A stretch of 64,000 nt of DNA from an uncultured SAR116 cluster alpha proteobacterium (lineage in GTDB: Bacteria > Pseudomonadota > Alphaproteobacteria > Puniceispirillales > Marisalimonadaceae), in the NCBI GenBank assembly GCA_902517815.1, contig CABYED010000001.1, forward strand, positions 1-64,000. The letters run 5' to 3'. The notes below the pieces were generated by a model. The model was not told the origin of the DNA, did no database searches, and was given only the letters and a program-made list of their open reading frames with translations. Shown one piece after another: positions 56,790 through 64,000 of this stretch. The translations under genes were made by a program, and so were the position numbers. Every line of letters begins with the position of its first letter. Within the stretch, counting starts at the first letter, position 1.

Positions 56790-57887
56790 ATGGGTTTTAA
56801 ATGCGGGATTGTAGGCTTGCCAAATGTAGGAAAGTCAACATTATTTAACGCTCTGACTGAAACCTCCTCAGCTGAAGCTGCAAACTACCCTTTTTGTACG
56901 ATTGAACCTAATTCTGGTATAGTTTCAATTCCTGATAAAAGATTAACTTCACTATCTGAGTTAGTACAATCACAGAAAATTATTCCCGCACAGATGCAAT
57001 TTGTAGATATTGCAGGGCTTGTAAGTGGCGCTAGTAAAGGAGAGGGATTAGGGAATAAATTTTTATCCCATATAAGAGAGGTTGATGCGATAATACACGT
57101 AGTTAGATGCTTCGAAAATACAGATATAACCCATGTGGAAAACAGTATAAATCCTTTGAGAGATTCTGAAATTATTGACACTGAATTAATGTTAGCTGAT
57201 TTAGAAAGTTTGGAACGTCAAACCCAAAATATGTCTAAAAAAATCAAATCTAATGATACCTATGCTAAAAATGATTTAGATCTTATGAAAAAGTTATCAC
57301 GATTTCTGTCCGATGGTATACCAATTCGTTTAGTTGATTTAACATATGAGGAAATAAAAAAATTAAAAACTTTTAATCTACTTACATCAAAGCCAGTTCT
57401 CTATGCTTGTAATGTTAACGAAGATGATGCCTCCAAAGGAAATGACTTTACTAAAAAAATATTTGATAAGGCTAAAATCGAGAATTGTGATGCCATAATA
57501 ATATCAGGTTCTATAGAATCTGAAATCGCAATGTTAGATGAAACTGAAAAGAAAGAATTTCTAAAAGATTTAAATTTAGAAGAGTCTGGGCTTAATAGAC
57601 TAATTAGAACTGGTTTTAACTTACTTGGCTTAATAACGTTTTTTACAGTTGGTCCAAAAGAAACTAGAGCATGGACAATAAAAAAAAATTCAACAGCCCC
57701 AGAAGCTGCAGGTATAATTCATACAGATTTTCAAAAAGGATTTATTCGAGCAGAAACAATATCCTATGATGATTATTTAAATTTCAAAAGCGAGCAAGCA
57801 ATAAAAGATGCTGGACGTATGAGAGTTGAAGGTGCAGATTATATAGTTAAAGACGGAGATGTATTTCATTTTAGATTTAATGTTTGA
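56790..57887 (+). CDS. ychF: Redox-regulated ATPase YchF
   Basis: YchF/Ola1 is an Obg-family ribosome-associated ATPase. The 365-residue protein has the P-loop GLPNVGKSTLFNALT, FVDIAGLVSGASKGEGLGNKFLSHIREVDAIIHVVRCF, YACNVNEDD in place of the NKxD GTP motif, and the C-terminal TGS domain (GPKETRAWTIKKNSTAPEAAGIIHTDFQKGFIRAETI). It follows pth by 8 bases. Confidence 0.97.
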   Translation: MGFKCGIVGLPNVGKSTLFNALTETSSAEAANYPFCTIEPNSGIVSIPDKRLTSLSELVQSQKIIPAQMQFVDIAGLVSGASKGEGLGNKFLSHIREVDAIIHVVRCFENTDITHVENSINPLRDSEIIDTELMLADLESLERQTQNMSKKIKSNDTYAKNDLDLMKKLSRFLSDGIPIRLVDLTYEEIKKLKTFNLLTSKPVLYACNVNEDDASKGNDFTKKIFDKAKIENCDAIIISGSIESEIAMLDETEKKEFLKDLNLEESGLNRLIRTGFNLLGLITFFTVGPKETRAWTIKKNSTAPEAAGIIHTDFQKGFIRAETISYDDYLNFKSEQAIKDAGRMRVEGADYIVKDGDVFHFRFNV

Positions 57888-57900
57888 TTGGAGCTAAATT

Positions 57901-58566
57901 ATGAATGAACTTATAGAAATTACGGCAAAAGATAATCATCGTTTCTCAGCTTATATTTCTCAACCTTCAGGGAAACCAAAAGCAGGTATTGTAATTATAC
58001 AAGAAATTTTTGGTGTAAACACACACATTAGAGAAGTAACAGACTTATACGCTAGTAAAGGTTATCTTTGTATTGCACCGTCATTGTTTGACAGAATTGA
58101 AAAAAATGTAACCTTAAATTATGACGAAAATGGCATATCAAAAGGACGAAATTTAAAAAAGTTGTGTGATAAGGACGCTCTAAAAGATATAGAAGCTAGT
58201 ATATCTGTAGTATCTTCTGCTGGAAAAGTGGCTGTAATAGGTTATTGTTGGGGTGGATCTTTATCTTGGAGAATTGGATGTGATAATTCTAATCTCTCAG
58301 CCTCAATTTGCTACTATGGCGGAGATATTCCAAAACTGAAAGATTTAGAACCTAAATGCAAAGTATTAACTCATTTTGGTGAGCTTGATAAAGGTATACC
58401 AATAAATGATGTTAAAATTTTTGAGGAAACAAGACCTGACGTTCTTACCTACACATATCCTGCAGATCATGGTTTTAATTGTAATCACAGAAGTCAATAT
58501 AATAAAATTTGTGCAAATATCGCGCTCGAAAGAACATTAAAATTTCTAGAACAAAATTTAACTTAA
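57901..58566 (+). CDS. Dienelactone hydrolase family protein
   Basis: The 221-residue alpha/beta-hydrolase has the dienelactone hydrolase features VIIQEIFGVNTHIREVTD, the nucleophilic Cys in VIGYCWGGSLSW, an acid in the GELDKGIP loop and the catalytic His in YPADHGFNC. Its natural substrate is unknown; family members often open lactones or cleave small esters. It follows ychF after 13 bases and converges with petC with one base between the ends. Confidence 0.85.
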   Translation: MNELIEITAKDNHRFSAYISQPSGKPKAGIVIIQEIFGVNTHIREVTDLYASKGYLCIAPSLFDRIEKNVTLNYDENGISKGRNLKKLCDKDALKDIEASISVVSSAGKVAVIGYCWGGSLSWRIGCDNSNLSASICYYGGDIPKLKDLEPKCKVLTHFGELDKGIPINDVKIFEETRPDVLTYTYPADHGFNCNHRSQYNKICANIALERTLKFLEQNLT

Positions 58567-58567
58567 A

Positions 58568-59359
58568 TTATTGCTTCTTTATAGGAGCCCAAATCTGCTT
58601 CATAGCAAAGTAAGATAAAGCAGTAAGTAATAGTAAAAACAACATAACTGAAACTCCCAAACTCTTCCTATCTTCCATTTCAGGCTCAGAAGCCCACGCA
58701 AGGAATGCCGTTACATCTTTAGCCATTTGATCTGGAGTTGCTTTAGTGCCATCAGCATATTCAACCCCGTCGTCGTAAAGAGGTTGTGGCATTCCAATTA
58801 AGTTTCCAGAATAATACTTATTATAATACATACCATCAGGAACTTTTAGGTCAGAAGGAGCATCTATATAGCCAGTTAAAAGTGCGTGTAAATAATTTGC
58901 ACCATCAGGTCTAGCTTTGACTATTAATGATAGATCTGGTGGATATGCCCCACCATTTGCAGCTCTTGCAGCTTTATCATTTGGATATGGAGACACAAAT
59001 TTATCACTCGGTCTAGCTGGCCTTTCAACAACTTCACCATCATCGTTAATTGTGTTAACACTATTTTCTGATGCAAATGCTTTAATCTCATCCTCATTGT
59101 AGCCAATAGCTTTTAGGTTTCTATATGCTAGCAGTCTCATCCCATGACAGCCAGAACAAACTTCTTTATAAACTTGAAGCCCCCTTTGTTGAGATGCTCT
59201 ATCAAAAGTTCCTAAGATACCAGAAAAAGACCAATTTAATTGAGGATAATTTATTTTTTCACCTGCACCAAAACAGATACTTGAAATACAAATTATTAGG
59301 GAACTTAGAAATAGTTTTAAAATATTATTGGAGAAAAATTGCGATGAGTATTTAATCAT
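58568..59359 (-). CDS. petC: Cytochrome bc1 complex cytochrome c1 subunit
   Basis: Cytochrome c1 passes electrons from the Rieske protein to soluble cytochrome c. The 263-residue protein has an N-terminal signal/membrane segment (about 10-30), the heme-binding CSGCHGMRLLAYRN near residue 68, the distal Met region LIGMPQPLYDDG and a C-terminal membrane anchor (SVMLFLLLLTALSYFAMKQIW). The ATG abuts the petB stop codon. It is the last gene of petABC. Confidence 0.95.
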   Translation of the reverse strand: MIKYSSQFFSNNILKLFLSSLIICISSICFGAGEKINYPQLNWSFSGILGTFDRASQQRGLQVYKEVCSGCHGMRLLAYRNLKAIGYNEDEIKAFASENSVNTINDDGEVVERPARPSDKFVSPYPNDKAARAANGGAYPPDLSLIVKARPDGANYLHALLTGYIDAPSDLKVPDGMYYNKYYSGNLIGMPQPLYDDGVEYADGTKATPDQMAKDVTAFLAWASEPEMEDRKSLGVSVMLFLLLLTALSYFAMKQIWAPIKKQ

Positions 59360-60610
59360 CTATTTTTTCTCCCTTGTCGCAAATGCTGAGGCTGTAGCTG
59401 CTCCCCCTAAAATTGGTTCCGAAATTGATATTGGAAGAGGTTTAGTTTTTTCTATGTAAGGCAATAATGGAAACAGAATTAAAAAGTGGAAAAAATAGTA
59501 AGCTGTAGCTATTCTGGATAATATCACATATATACCCTCAGCTGGCATAGCACCTAAGTAGCCTAACAAAATACAATCAAATAAAAGTATCCAAAAGAAA
59601 ATCTTATATATGGGTCTGAATTGAGATGATCTGACAGATGATCTATCTAACCATGGTAGAACAAATAAAACTGCTATTGCACCAAACATGAAAAGCACTC
59701 CACCAAGCTTGTCTGGTATTGCCCTAAGAATTGCATAGAAAGGAAGAAAGTACCATTCAGGGACAATATGCGCTGGTGTGACCATTGGGTTTGCTTCTAT
59801 GTAATTATCTGGATGACCCATAAAATTTGGAAAGAAAAATACTGCTGCAGCAAAAAAAGATAAAAACACGCTTAAACCAAACAAATCTTTAATTGTGTAG
59901 TAAGGACTAAACGGAACTGTATCTTGAGTTCCTTTAACATCAATGCCAATTGGGTTATTAGAACCAAAACGATGTAGTGCTATTAAATGAAGAATTACAA
60001 CCCCTACAATCACAAAAGGTAAAACAAAATGAAGTGAAAAAAATCTATTTAAAGTAGAATTATCAACAGAAAAACCTCCCCACAACCAAGTAACAATGCT
60101 TTCACCTACAAGTGGGATAGCAGAAAATAAATTAGTAATCACGGTAGCTCCCCAAAAACTCATCTGACCCCATGGTAAGACATAGCCCATGAAAGCTGTA
60201 GCCATCATTAGTAATAGTATTAAGACACCTAATATCCACAAAAGTTCTCTAGGAGCCTTGTAAGATCCATAATACAAGCCACGAAAAATATGAATGTAAA
60301 CTACAATAAAGAAAAAACTTGCTCCATTCATATGAATATACCTTATCAGCCAACCATGGTTAACGTCTCTCATAATTCTTTCAACTGAATCAAATGCATA
60401 ATCTACATGAGCTGTGTAATTCATAGACAAAACAATTCCGGTGACGATCATTGTAACTAAGGCAAAGCCTGCTAAAGAACCAAAATTCCAAAAATAATTT
60501 AAATTTTTTGGTGTTGGATAATGATTTAACTCATGATCCATAAATGAAAACACAGGTAATCTATGATCAATCCATTTTACAACTGGGTTTTTAAACTTAG
60601 ACTTTGACAA
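59360..60610 (-). CDS. petB: Cytochrome b subunit of the bc1 complex
   Basis: The 416-residue integral membrane protein carries the two b-type hemes and the quinone sites. It has eight predicted helices. Features are [90 protein letters not shown] (heme-ligating His) and [16 protein letters not shown]. It is flanked by petA and petC. Confidence 0.97.
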   Translation of the reverse strand: MSKSKFKNPVVKWIDHRLPVFSFMDHELNHYPTPKNLNYFWNFGSLAGFALVTMIVTGIVLSMNYTAHVDYAFDSVERIMRDVNHGWLIRYIHMNGASFFFIVVYIHIFRGLYYGSYKAPRELLWILGVLILLLMMATAFMGYVLPWGQMSFWGATVITNLFSAIPLVGESIVTWLWGGFSVDNSTLNRFFSLHFVLPFVIVGVVILHLIALHRFGSNNPIGIDVKGTQDTVPFSPYYTIKDLFGLSVFLSFFAAAVFFFPNFMGHPDNYIEANPMVTPAHIVPEWYFLPFYAILRAIPDKLGGVLFMFGAIAVLFVLPWLDRSSVRSSQFRPIYKIFFWILLFDCILLGYLGAMPAEGIYVILSRIATAYYFFHFLILFPLLPYIEKTKPLPISISEPILGGAATASAFATREKK

Positions 60611-60636
60611 TTATTACTCCTAAACTAAATATTACC

Positions 60637-61179
60637 TTAACCAATTTTAATAACATTATCCGACAAAAACTTATATGAAGGGACTTCTAAATTAGTTGGT
60701 GCTGGACCTTTTCTAATCCTCCCTGAATGATCGTAATGAGATCCATGACAAGGACAAAACCAACCACCATACTGACCTTTAACATCACCAGATTTTTGGC
60801 CAAGTGGAACACAACCTAAATGTGTACAAACACCCACTAGAACGATAAACTTTTCATTAGGTACCCTTTCCTCATCAGTTTCAGGGTGTCTCATGTCATC
60901 TAAAGAAACTTCTTTAGCTAACTTAATTTCTTCGGGTGTTCTGTGACGTACAAAAACAGGTTTACCTCTCCAAGTCACAGTAATAGCTTGACCTTCTTCA
61001 AGTGAAGACAAATCCACCTCGGTTGATGCTAAAGCTAAAGTATCGGCAGCAGGATTCATTTGGTCAATTAAAGGCCAAGCTACGGCGGCAGCGCCGATTC
61101 CTGCCATTGCATAGGTTGATATTATTAAGAAATCTCTCTTACCTTCATTATTATTTTTTGATTTAGAATTTTTTGGCAT
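60637..61179 (-). CDS. petA: Ubiquinol-cytochrome c reductase Rieske iron-sulfur subunit
   Basis: The 180-residue protein has a short basic N-terminus and a membrane anchor with [18 protein letters not shown]. The Rieske 2Fe-2S motifs are [10 protein letters not shown] and [20 protein letters not shown]. All four ligands are present. It starts the petABC order on the minus strand and is 26 bases before petB. A GTGGGA-like ribosome site precedes its ATG. Confidence 0.96.
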   Translation of the reverse strand: MPKNSKSKNNNEGKRDFLIISTYAMAGIGAAAVAWPLIDQMNPAADTLALASTEVDLSSLEEGQAITVTWRGKPVFVRHRTPEEIKLAKEVSLDDMRHPETDEERVPNEKFIVLVGVCTHLGCVPLGQKSGDVKGQYGGWFCPCHGSHYDHSGRIRKGPAPTNLEVPSYKFLSDNVIKIG

Positions 61180-61244
61180 TTATCCCACTTCATGAATATA
61201 ATATTTATATAACATCGTGAAAAAAAATTTCCAGTGTTTTTTAA

Positions 61245-61272
61245 AATGATTCTAAAAAAGATTTAAATCATT
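61245..61272 (-). terminator. Possible weak stem-loop between hemF and petA
   Basis: AATGATT and AATCATT can form a seven-base-pair stem with a 14-base AT-rich loop, followed on the minus strand by TTTT. It lies 8 bases beyond the hemF stop codon. It could end hemF transcription before the petA promoter region. AT-rich palindromes arise easily by chance. Confidence 0.25.
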
Positions 61273-61280
61273 TTAATTAT

Positions 61281-62189
61281 TTAATTCCAACTAACTTTGG
61301 GTGGCAGACTCATTAATACGGCCTCTGTGTTACCACCAGTTTTCAATCCAAAAATTGTCCCCCTGTCATAGAGTAAATTAAACTCTACATATCGGCCTCT
61401 TTTAATAAGCTGAAATTCTCTATCTTTTTCACTAAATTTCTTATTCAATCTATTTTTAATAATAGAAAGATATGATGAAAGAAATATTGAACCAATATCT
61501 TGAACAAATGAAAAATCTTTATCCCAATCATCGTTGCACAAATAATCAAAAAAAATTCCACCTACTCCTCGAGGTTCTTCTCTGTGTGGTAAATAAAAAT
61601 AATCATCACACCAATCCTTAAATTTAAGATAATATGACTTATCGTATTTATCACATATATTCTTTAAATCTCTATGAAATATATTTGATGACTCCATATC
61701 ACTAAAAGTTGGAGTAAGGTCACCTCCTCCACCAAACCATATTTTTTTTTTATCACCCTTACCTGTTACTAACATTCTTGTATTCATATGTGCGGCTGGT
61801 ACATAGGGGTTGCACATATGTGAAACAACAGAAATGCCAGATGCCCAAAACAAACCATTTTCTTCTGCGCCTGGTATTTGTTGCCTAAACTCTTTAGAAA
61901 ATTTACCATGTACTGTAGAAATATTTACTCCAACTTTTTCAAAAACATCGCCATGCATAATTGATATGACGCCCCCTCCTCCTCCATCTCTGTCCCATGA
62001 CTTTTGATTAAAAGTAATTTGTTTTTTTATTGATTTATTATTTTCGATTTCTTCAAATGATTTACAAATTTTACCACGAAGCTCTTTGAACCATAAACTT
62101 GCTAATTGTTTTTTGTTTTTTAATGTTTTTATATCATCTAAACATTCTTTTGCATTTAAAGTTTTAAGCATTTTAACTTTTACAGACAT
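61281..62189 (-). CDS. hemF: Oxygen-dependent coproporphyrinogen III oxidase
   Basis: HemF converts coproporphyrinogen III to protoporphyrinogen IX using oxygen. The 302-residue protein shows WDRDGGGGGVISIMHGDVFEKVGVNISTV, KIWFGGGGDLTPTF, GVGGIFFDYL and the C-terminal RGRYVEFNLLYDRGTIFGLKTGGNTEAVLMSLPP. Oxygen dependence fits an aerobic organism. The ATG at 62189 overlaps the upstream CCA-adding enzyme gene by 17 bases; ATG 62171 is an alternative. Confidence 0.96.
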   Translation of the reverse strand: MSVKVKMLKTLNAKECLDDIKTLKNKKQLASLWFKELRGKICKSFEEIENNKSIKKQITFNQKSWDRDGGGGGVISIMHGDVFEKVGVNISTVHGKFSKEFRQQIPGAEENGLFWASGISVVSHMCNPYVPAAHMNTRMLVTGKGDKKKIWFGGGGDLTPTFSDMESSNIFHRDLKNICDKYDKSYYLKFKDWCDDYFYLPHREEPRGVGGIFFDYLCNDDWDKDFSFVQDIGSIFLSSYLSIIKNRLNKKFSEKDREFQLIKRGRYVEFNLLYDRGTIFGLKTGGNTEAVLMSLPPKVSWN

Positions 62190-63528
62190 GTTGTTTATTT
62201 TCTTTTATATTTCTTAAAAAATTTATAATTTCTTTAGGTGAACTCTTAAAATTGTTATTTACCCAAAAATTTTCAGCTTGGAAAAATAATTTTTCAACTT
62301 CGTCGAAAGTAATTGTTTTTTTTAATTTTACTATTTCCTCTCTTTCTAATGGGAATATAGGCCACTTTAATTCCCAAAAATCAACGTCTTTTATTTTTTC
62401 AAAGCACAAAATATGTAACAAACCTAATTTATACCAATTAAATGGTATCCGGTCCTTATCAAACAATCCTTGTTTTTTAGAATTTATAAAAAACCTAAGT
62501 TTCCACATTAATTGAAGCAATTTGATTTTTTTTTCCTGAACTTCAAGCATTCCCAAAAAATTGTTTTTAATTTTTATTTTTGAATTTATTATTTGTCTGA
62601 CAAAGTGCAAGAATTTAGCTTTTCTTTTATTTAAATCAAATCTATTGATAATCATTTCTATATTATTTTCTCCATATAGATGGATCATGGTTACGGAAAT
62701 TAAATCTAATTTTTCATTTTGTATCAAAGTTGTTGCGTTAGATTTTATAAAATCAATTATTTTAAAGTCATTGATCATGAAACCAGCATGATTGCTGAAT
62801 TTATGATTATTGTTTTTATTAATTAGAAGATATTGATCTACAGATAATTGATTGATCATCAAAAAACATTTATGACAATTCTTAACTAATAGTATTTTAT
62901 CAATCTCGTCTCTAATTCTCTTGTTTGATAAATTAATTATATTTGGCACTCTTGAAATTATTTTTTTTTTTAAATTTTGAGACATTTTGTTATAAAAATT
63001 TCCAGAGAAACGGCAAAATCTTATAATTCTTAAATAATCTTCTTCGATTCTTTCTATTGGATCACCTATAAAGGCAAGATATCTTTTATTAATATCATGT
63101 TTCCCATTAAATTGGTCAATTAAATTTCCTAGTGAGTCTAAATATAAGCTGTTGATAGTAAAATCTCTTCTTTTTGCATCCTCATTTAAACTAAACGCGT
63201 TATCAACAAGTGCAGATCTTCCATAAGAAATTAAATCTTTCCTCAAGCTTGTTATGTGGTATTCTTTTTCTTTTATTATTAATGAAATAGTTTTATATTT
63301 AATATAAGTTTGGTTGACCTTTATATTATTTTGACAAATTATTTTTGCAAATTTTTTTATATCTTCATTTATTACAAAATCAATGTCAGTTACTTCTTGA
63401 TTAACAAGGTAATCCCTTAAAGCTCCACCAACAACCCAAATTTTGAAACCAAAATTTTCAGCGAGATTGAAAATAATTTTGATATTATTATCTATTTCAA
63501 AAAAATTTTTAAATTCATTTTTAATTAT
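62173..63528 (-). CDS. CCA-adding enzyme/poly(A) polymerase family nucleotidyltransferase; start codon not canonical
   Basis: The enzyme adds CCA to tRNA 3' ends. The catalytic head has IWVVGGALRDYLV and TDIDFVIN (catalytic Asp pair), later RRDFTINSLYLD, FIGDPIERIEEDYLRIIRFCRF (ERxxxDxxRxxRxxRF motif) and NKRIRDEIDKILL. The first TTG in frame (63246) would delete the whole nucleotide-binding motif. The true N-terminus must lie beyond it, yet between that point and a TGA at 63529-63531 no ATG, GTG or TTG occurs in frame. An AAAAAGG site lies 7 bases before an in-frame ATA at 63528, used here as a tentative start (about 451 residues). The other option is an indel restoring the out-of-frame ATG at 63518. 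Confidence 0.75.
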   Translation of the reverse strand: MIKNEFKNFFEIDNNIKIIFNLAENFGFKIWVVGGALRDYLVNQEVTDIDFVINEDIKKFAKIICQNNIKVNQTYIKYKTISLIIKEKEYHITSLRKDLISYGRSALVDNAFSLNEDAKRRDFTINSLYLDSLGNLIDQFNGKHDINKRYLAFIGDPIERIEEDYLRIIRFCRFSGNFYNKMSQNLKKKIISRVPNIINLSNKRIRDEIDKILLVKNCHKCFLMINQLSVDQYLLINKNNNHKFSNHAGFMINDFKIIDFIKSNATTLIQNEKLDLISVTMIHLYGENNIEMIINRFDLNKRKAKFLHFVRQIINSKIKIKNNFLGMLEVQEKKIKLLQLMWKLRFFINSKKQGLFDKDRIPFNWYKLGLLHILCFEKIKDVDFWELKWPIFPLEREEIVKLKKTITFDEVEKLFFQAENFWVNNNFKSSPKEIINFLRNIKENKQHVCKS

Positions 63529-63540
63529 TCAAATACCTTT

Positions 63541-63795
63541 TTATTTCGAAAAATTTCCATCTTTGACTTTACCATCAATTAATGTAGGTGGTTGATAGTA
63601 ATAACTAGGATCATAGGAATCTATTTCTAGGTATAAAAAAGCAAATAAAACAAAAACACAAAAACCAATAACACTTACTAATGTCGAATAAAAAATTTGA
63701 TTATTTTTTGTTAATTTATTCAAAATATATCTTGTTAAGAAAAAAAGACCTACAGAAAATACAACTGCTAAAAAAATAATTAAATATCGTCGCAT
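63541..63795 (-). CDS. Small membrane protein (DUF6111-like)
   Basis: The 84-residue protein has two predicted membrane helices (about 3-22 and 38-58) and a C-terminal polar tail YDPSYYYQPPTLIDGKVKDG. The tail resembles the alphaproteobacterial DUF6111 family, which usually sits between a Nudix hydrolase and the CCA-adding enzyme, exactly as here. A longer in-frame start at 63861 would overlap the Nudix gene. The ATG at 63795, inside the last codons of the Nudix gene, is preferred. Function unknown. Confidence 0.6.
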   Translation of the reverse strand: MRRYLIIFLAVVFSVGLFFLTRYILNKLTKNNQIFYSTLVSVIGFCVFVLFAFLYLEIDSYDPSYYYQPPTLIDGKVKDGNFSK

Positions 63796-64000
63796 GGTGG
63801 CAACTCCCTTAAACCTAAACCTGCAGATATAGTTACTAACACTCTTGCTGTTAACCCCCAAATATTTTTACCATCAAAATTTATTGTCCATGTCATCGAC
63901 ATACTTGAGTTAGTAGGTGGTTTTTGTCTCAAATGACAATCTGGTGATAATAGACATTCAATTGGAGGGAAAAAAATTTGTTCTACCTCACTTAAATTGG
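63780..64000 (-). CDS. Nudix hydrolase, CoA-pyrophosphatase-like, C-terminal part
   Basis: The gene enters from the right edge and only the last 73 codons are visible. The segment reads LSEVEQIFFPPIECLLSPDCH, then WTINFDGKNIWGLTARVLVTI, matching the C-terminal part of NudL/CoA pyrophosphatase-type Nudix proteins (the IWGxTARxL element). The Nudix box itself is outside the window. Its stop codon overlaps the start of the DUF6111-like gene by 16 bases. Confidence 0.75.
   Translation of the reverse strand, partial: NLSEVEQIFFPPIECLLSPDCHLRQKPPTNSSMSMTWTINFDGKNIWGLTARVLVTISAGLGLRELPPCDDI

Noticed and set aside
1-64000. CRISPR arrays, insertion sequences, prophage
   Set aside because: No regularly spaced repeats, transposases, terminal inverted repeats or phage structural genes were seen.

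Overview
This window is a gene-dense, strongly AT-rich chromosomal segment from a bacterium that looks like a free-living, genome-streamlined marine alphaproteobacterium. The evidence for the class is gene order: ruvC-ruvA-ruvB-ybgC-tolQ-tolR-tolA-tolB, zapA-6S RNA-5-FCL, carA-carB-greA, uvrC-pgsA-moaD-moaE, ubiK/lgt-pgeF-prs-rplY-pth-ychF and the petABC bc1 operon. An alphaproteobacterial cysteine-free L31, a DUF6111-like protein and an S24-fold HTH protein fit too. A SAR11-, HIMB59- or AEGEAN-169-like lineage is my guess from base composition and streamlining; it is not proven. No CRISPR array, transposase, integrase, phage gene or rRNA was seen, and there is no gene-free stretch longer than about 300 bases. 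The largest gap is the carA/yqeY divergent region at 31341-31578.

Layout. 1-9292 (minus strand): a long run from a coiled-coil protein and zapA through 6S RNA, 5-formyl-THF cyclo-ligase (split by a frameshift in an A10 tract), ymdB, yebC, ruvCAB, ybgC and tolQRAB; pal probably lies just left of base 1. 9453-14686 (plus): class I aldolase, efp, an inositol-monophosphatase-fold protein that has lost its metal ligands, a MotA/TolQ-like plus OmpA-type motor pair, DUF6787 and rpmE. 14683-19595 (minus): glyS, glyQ, a zinc-ribbon membrane protein, S49 peptidase, trmN6-like. 19681-22870 (plus): polyprenyl synthase, a peptidase-dead S24/HTH protein, a TrmA/RlmD-type methyltransferase, a ribbon-helix-helix protein. 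22867-26888 (minus): a three-gene sugar-acid cassette (UxaA, RraA-like aldolase, IlvD/Edd) beside tRNA-Ile2(CAU). 27139-31340 (minus): rpoD, dnaG, yqeY.

31579-38115: carAB, greA, a convergent Lrp/AsnC regulator and an ELM1-family gene with no ordinary start codon. 38083-41710 (minus): selO, msrP, aspartate aminotransferase. 41847-47226 (plus): uvrB, uvrC, pgsA, moaD, moaE. Then ilvE (minus), an OmpR/EnvZ pair (plus), a TetR-like gene, proC, YbjN and ubiK (minus), lgt to a dienelactone hydrolase (plus), and petC, petB, petA, hemF, a CCA-adding enzyme, DUF6111 and a partial Nudix hydrolase (minus).

The genes mostly serve core functions: envelope integrity (Tol, lgt, pgsA), recombination and repair (RuvABC, UvrBC), translation (glyQS, efp, rplY, rpmE, pth), transcription (rpoD, greA, 6S RNA), respiration (bc1, ubiK, polyprenyl synthase) and pyrimidine/arginine precursors (carAB). 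The unusual material is in three genes whose N-termini cannot be read with a normal start or single frame, in two degenerate enzymes (IMPase fold, S24 fold), in the uncharacterised FVD-motif motor pair, in the sugar-acid cassette, and in the fact that all seven convergent gene pairs overlap or abut.
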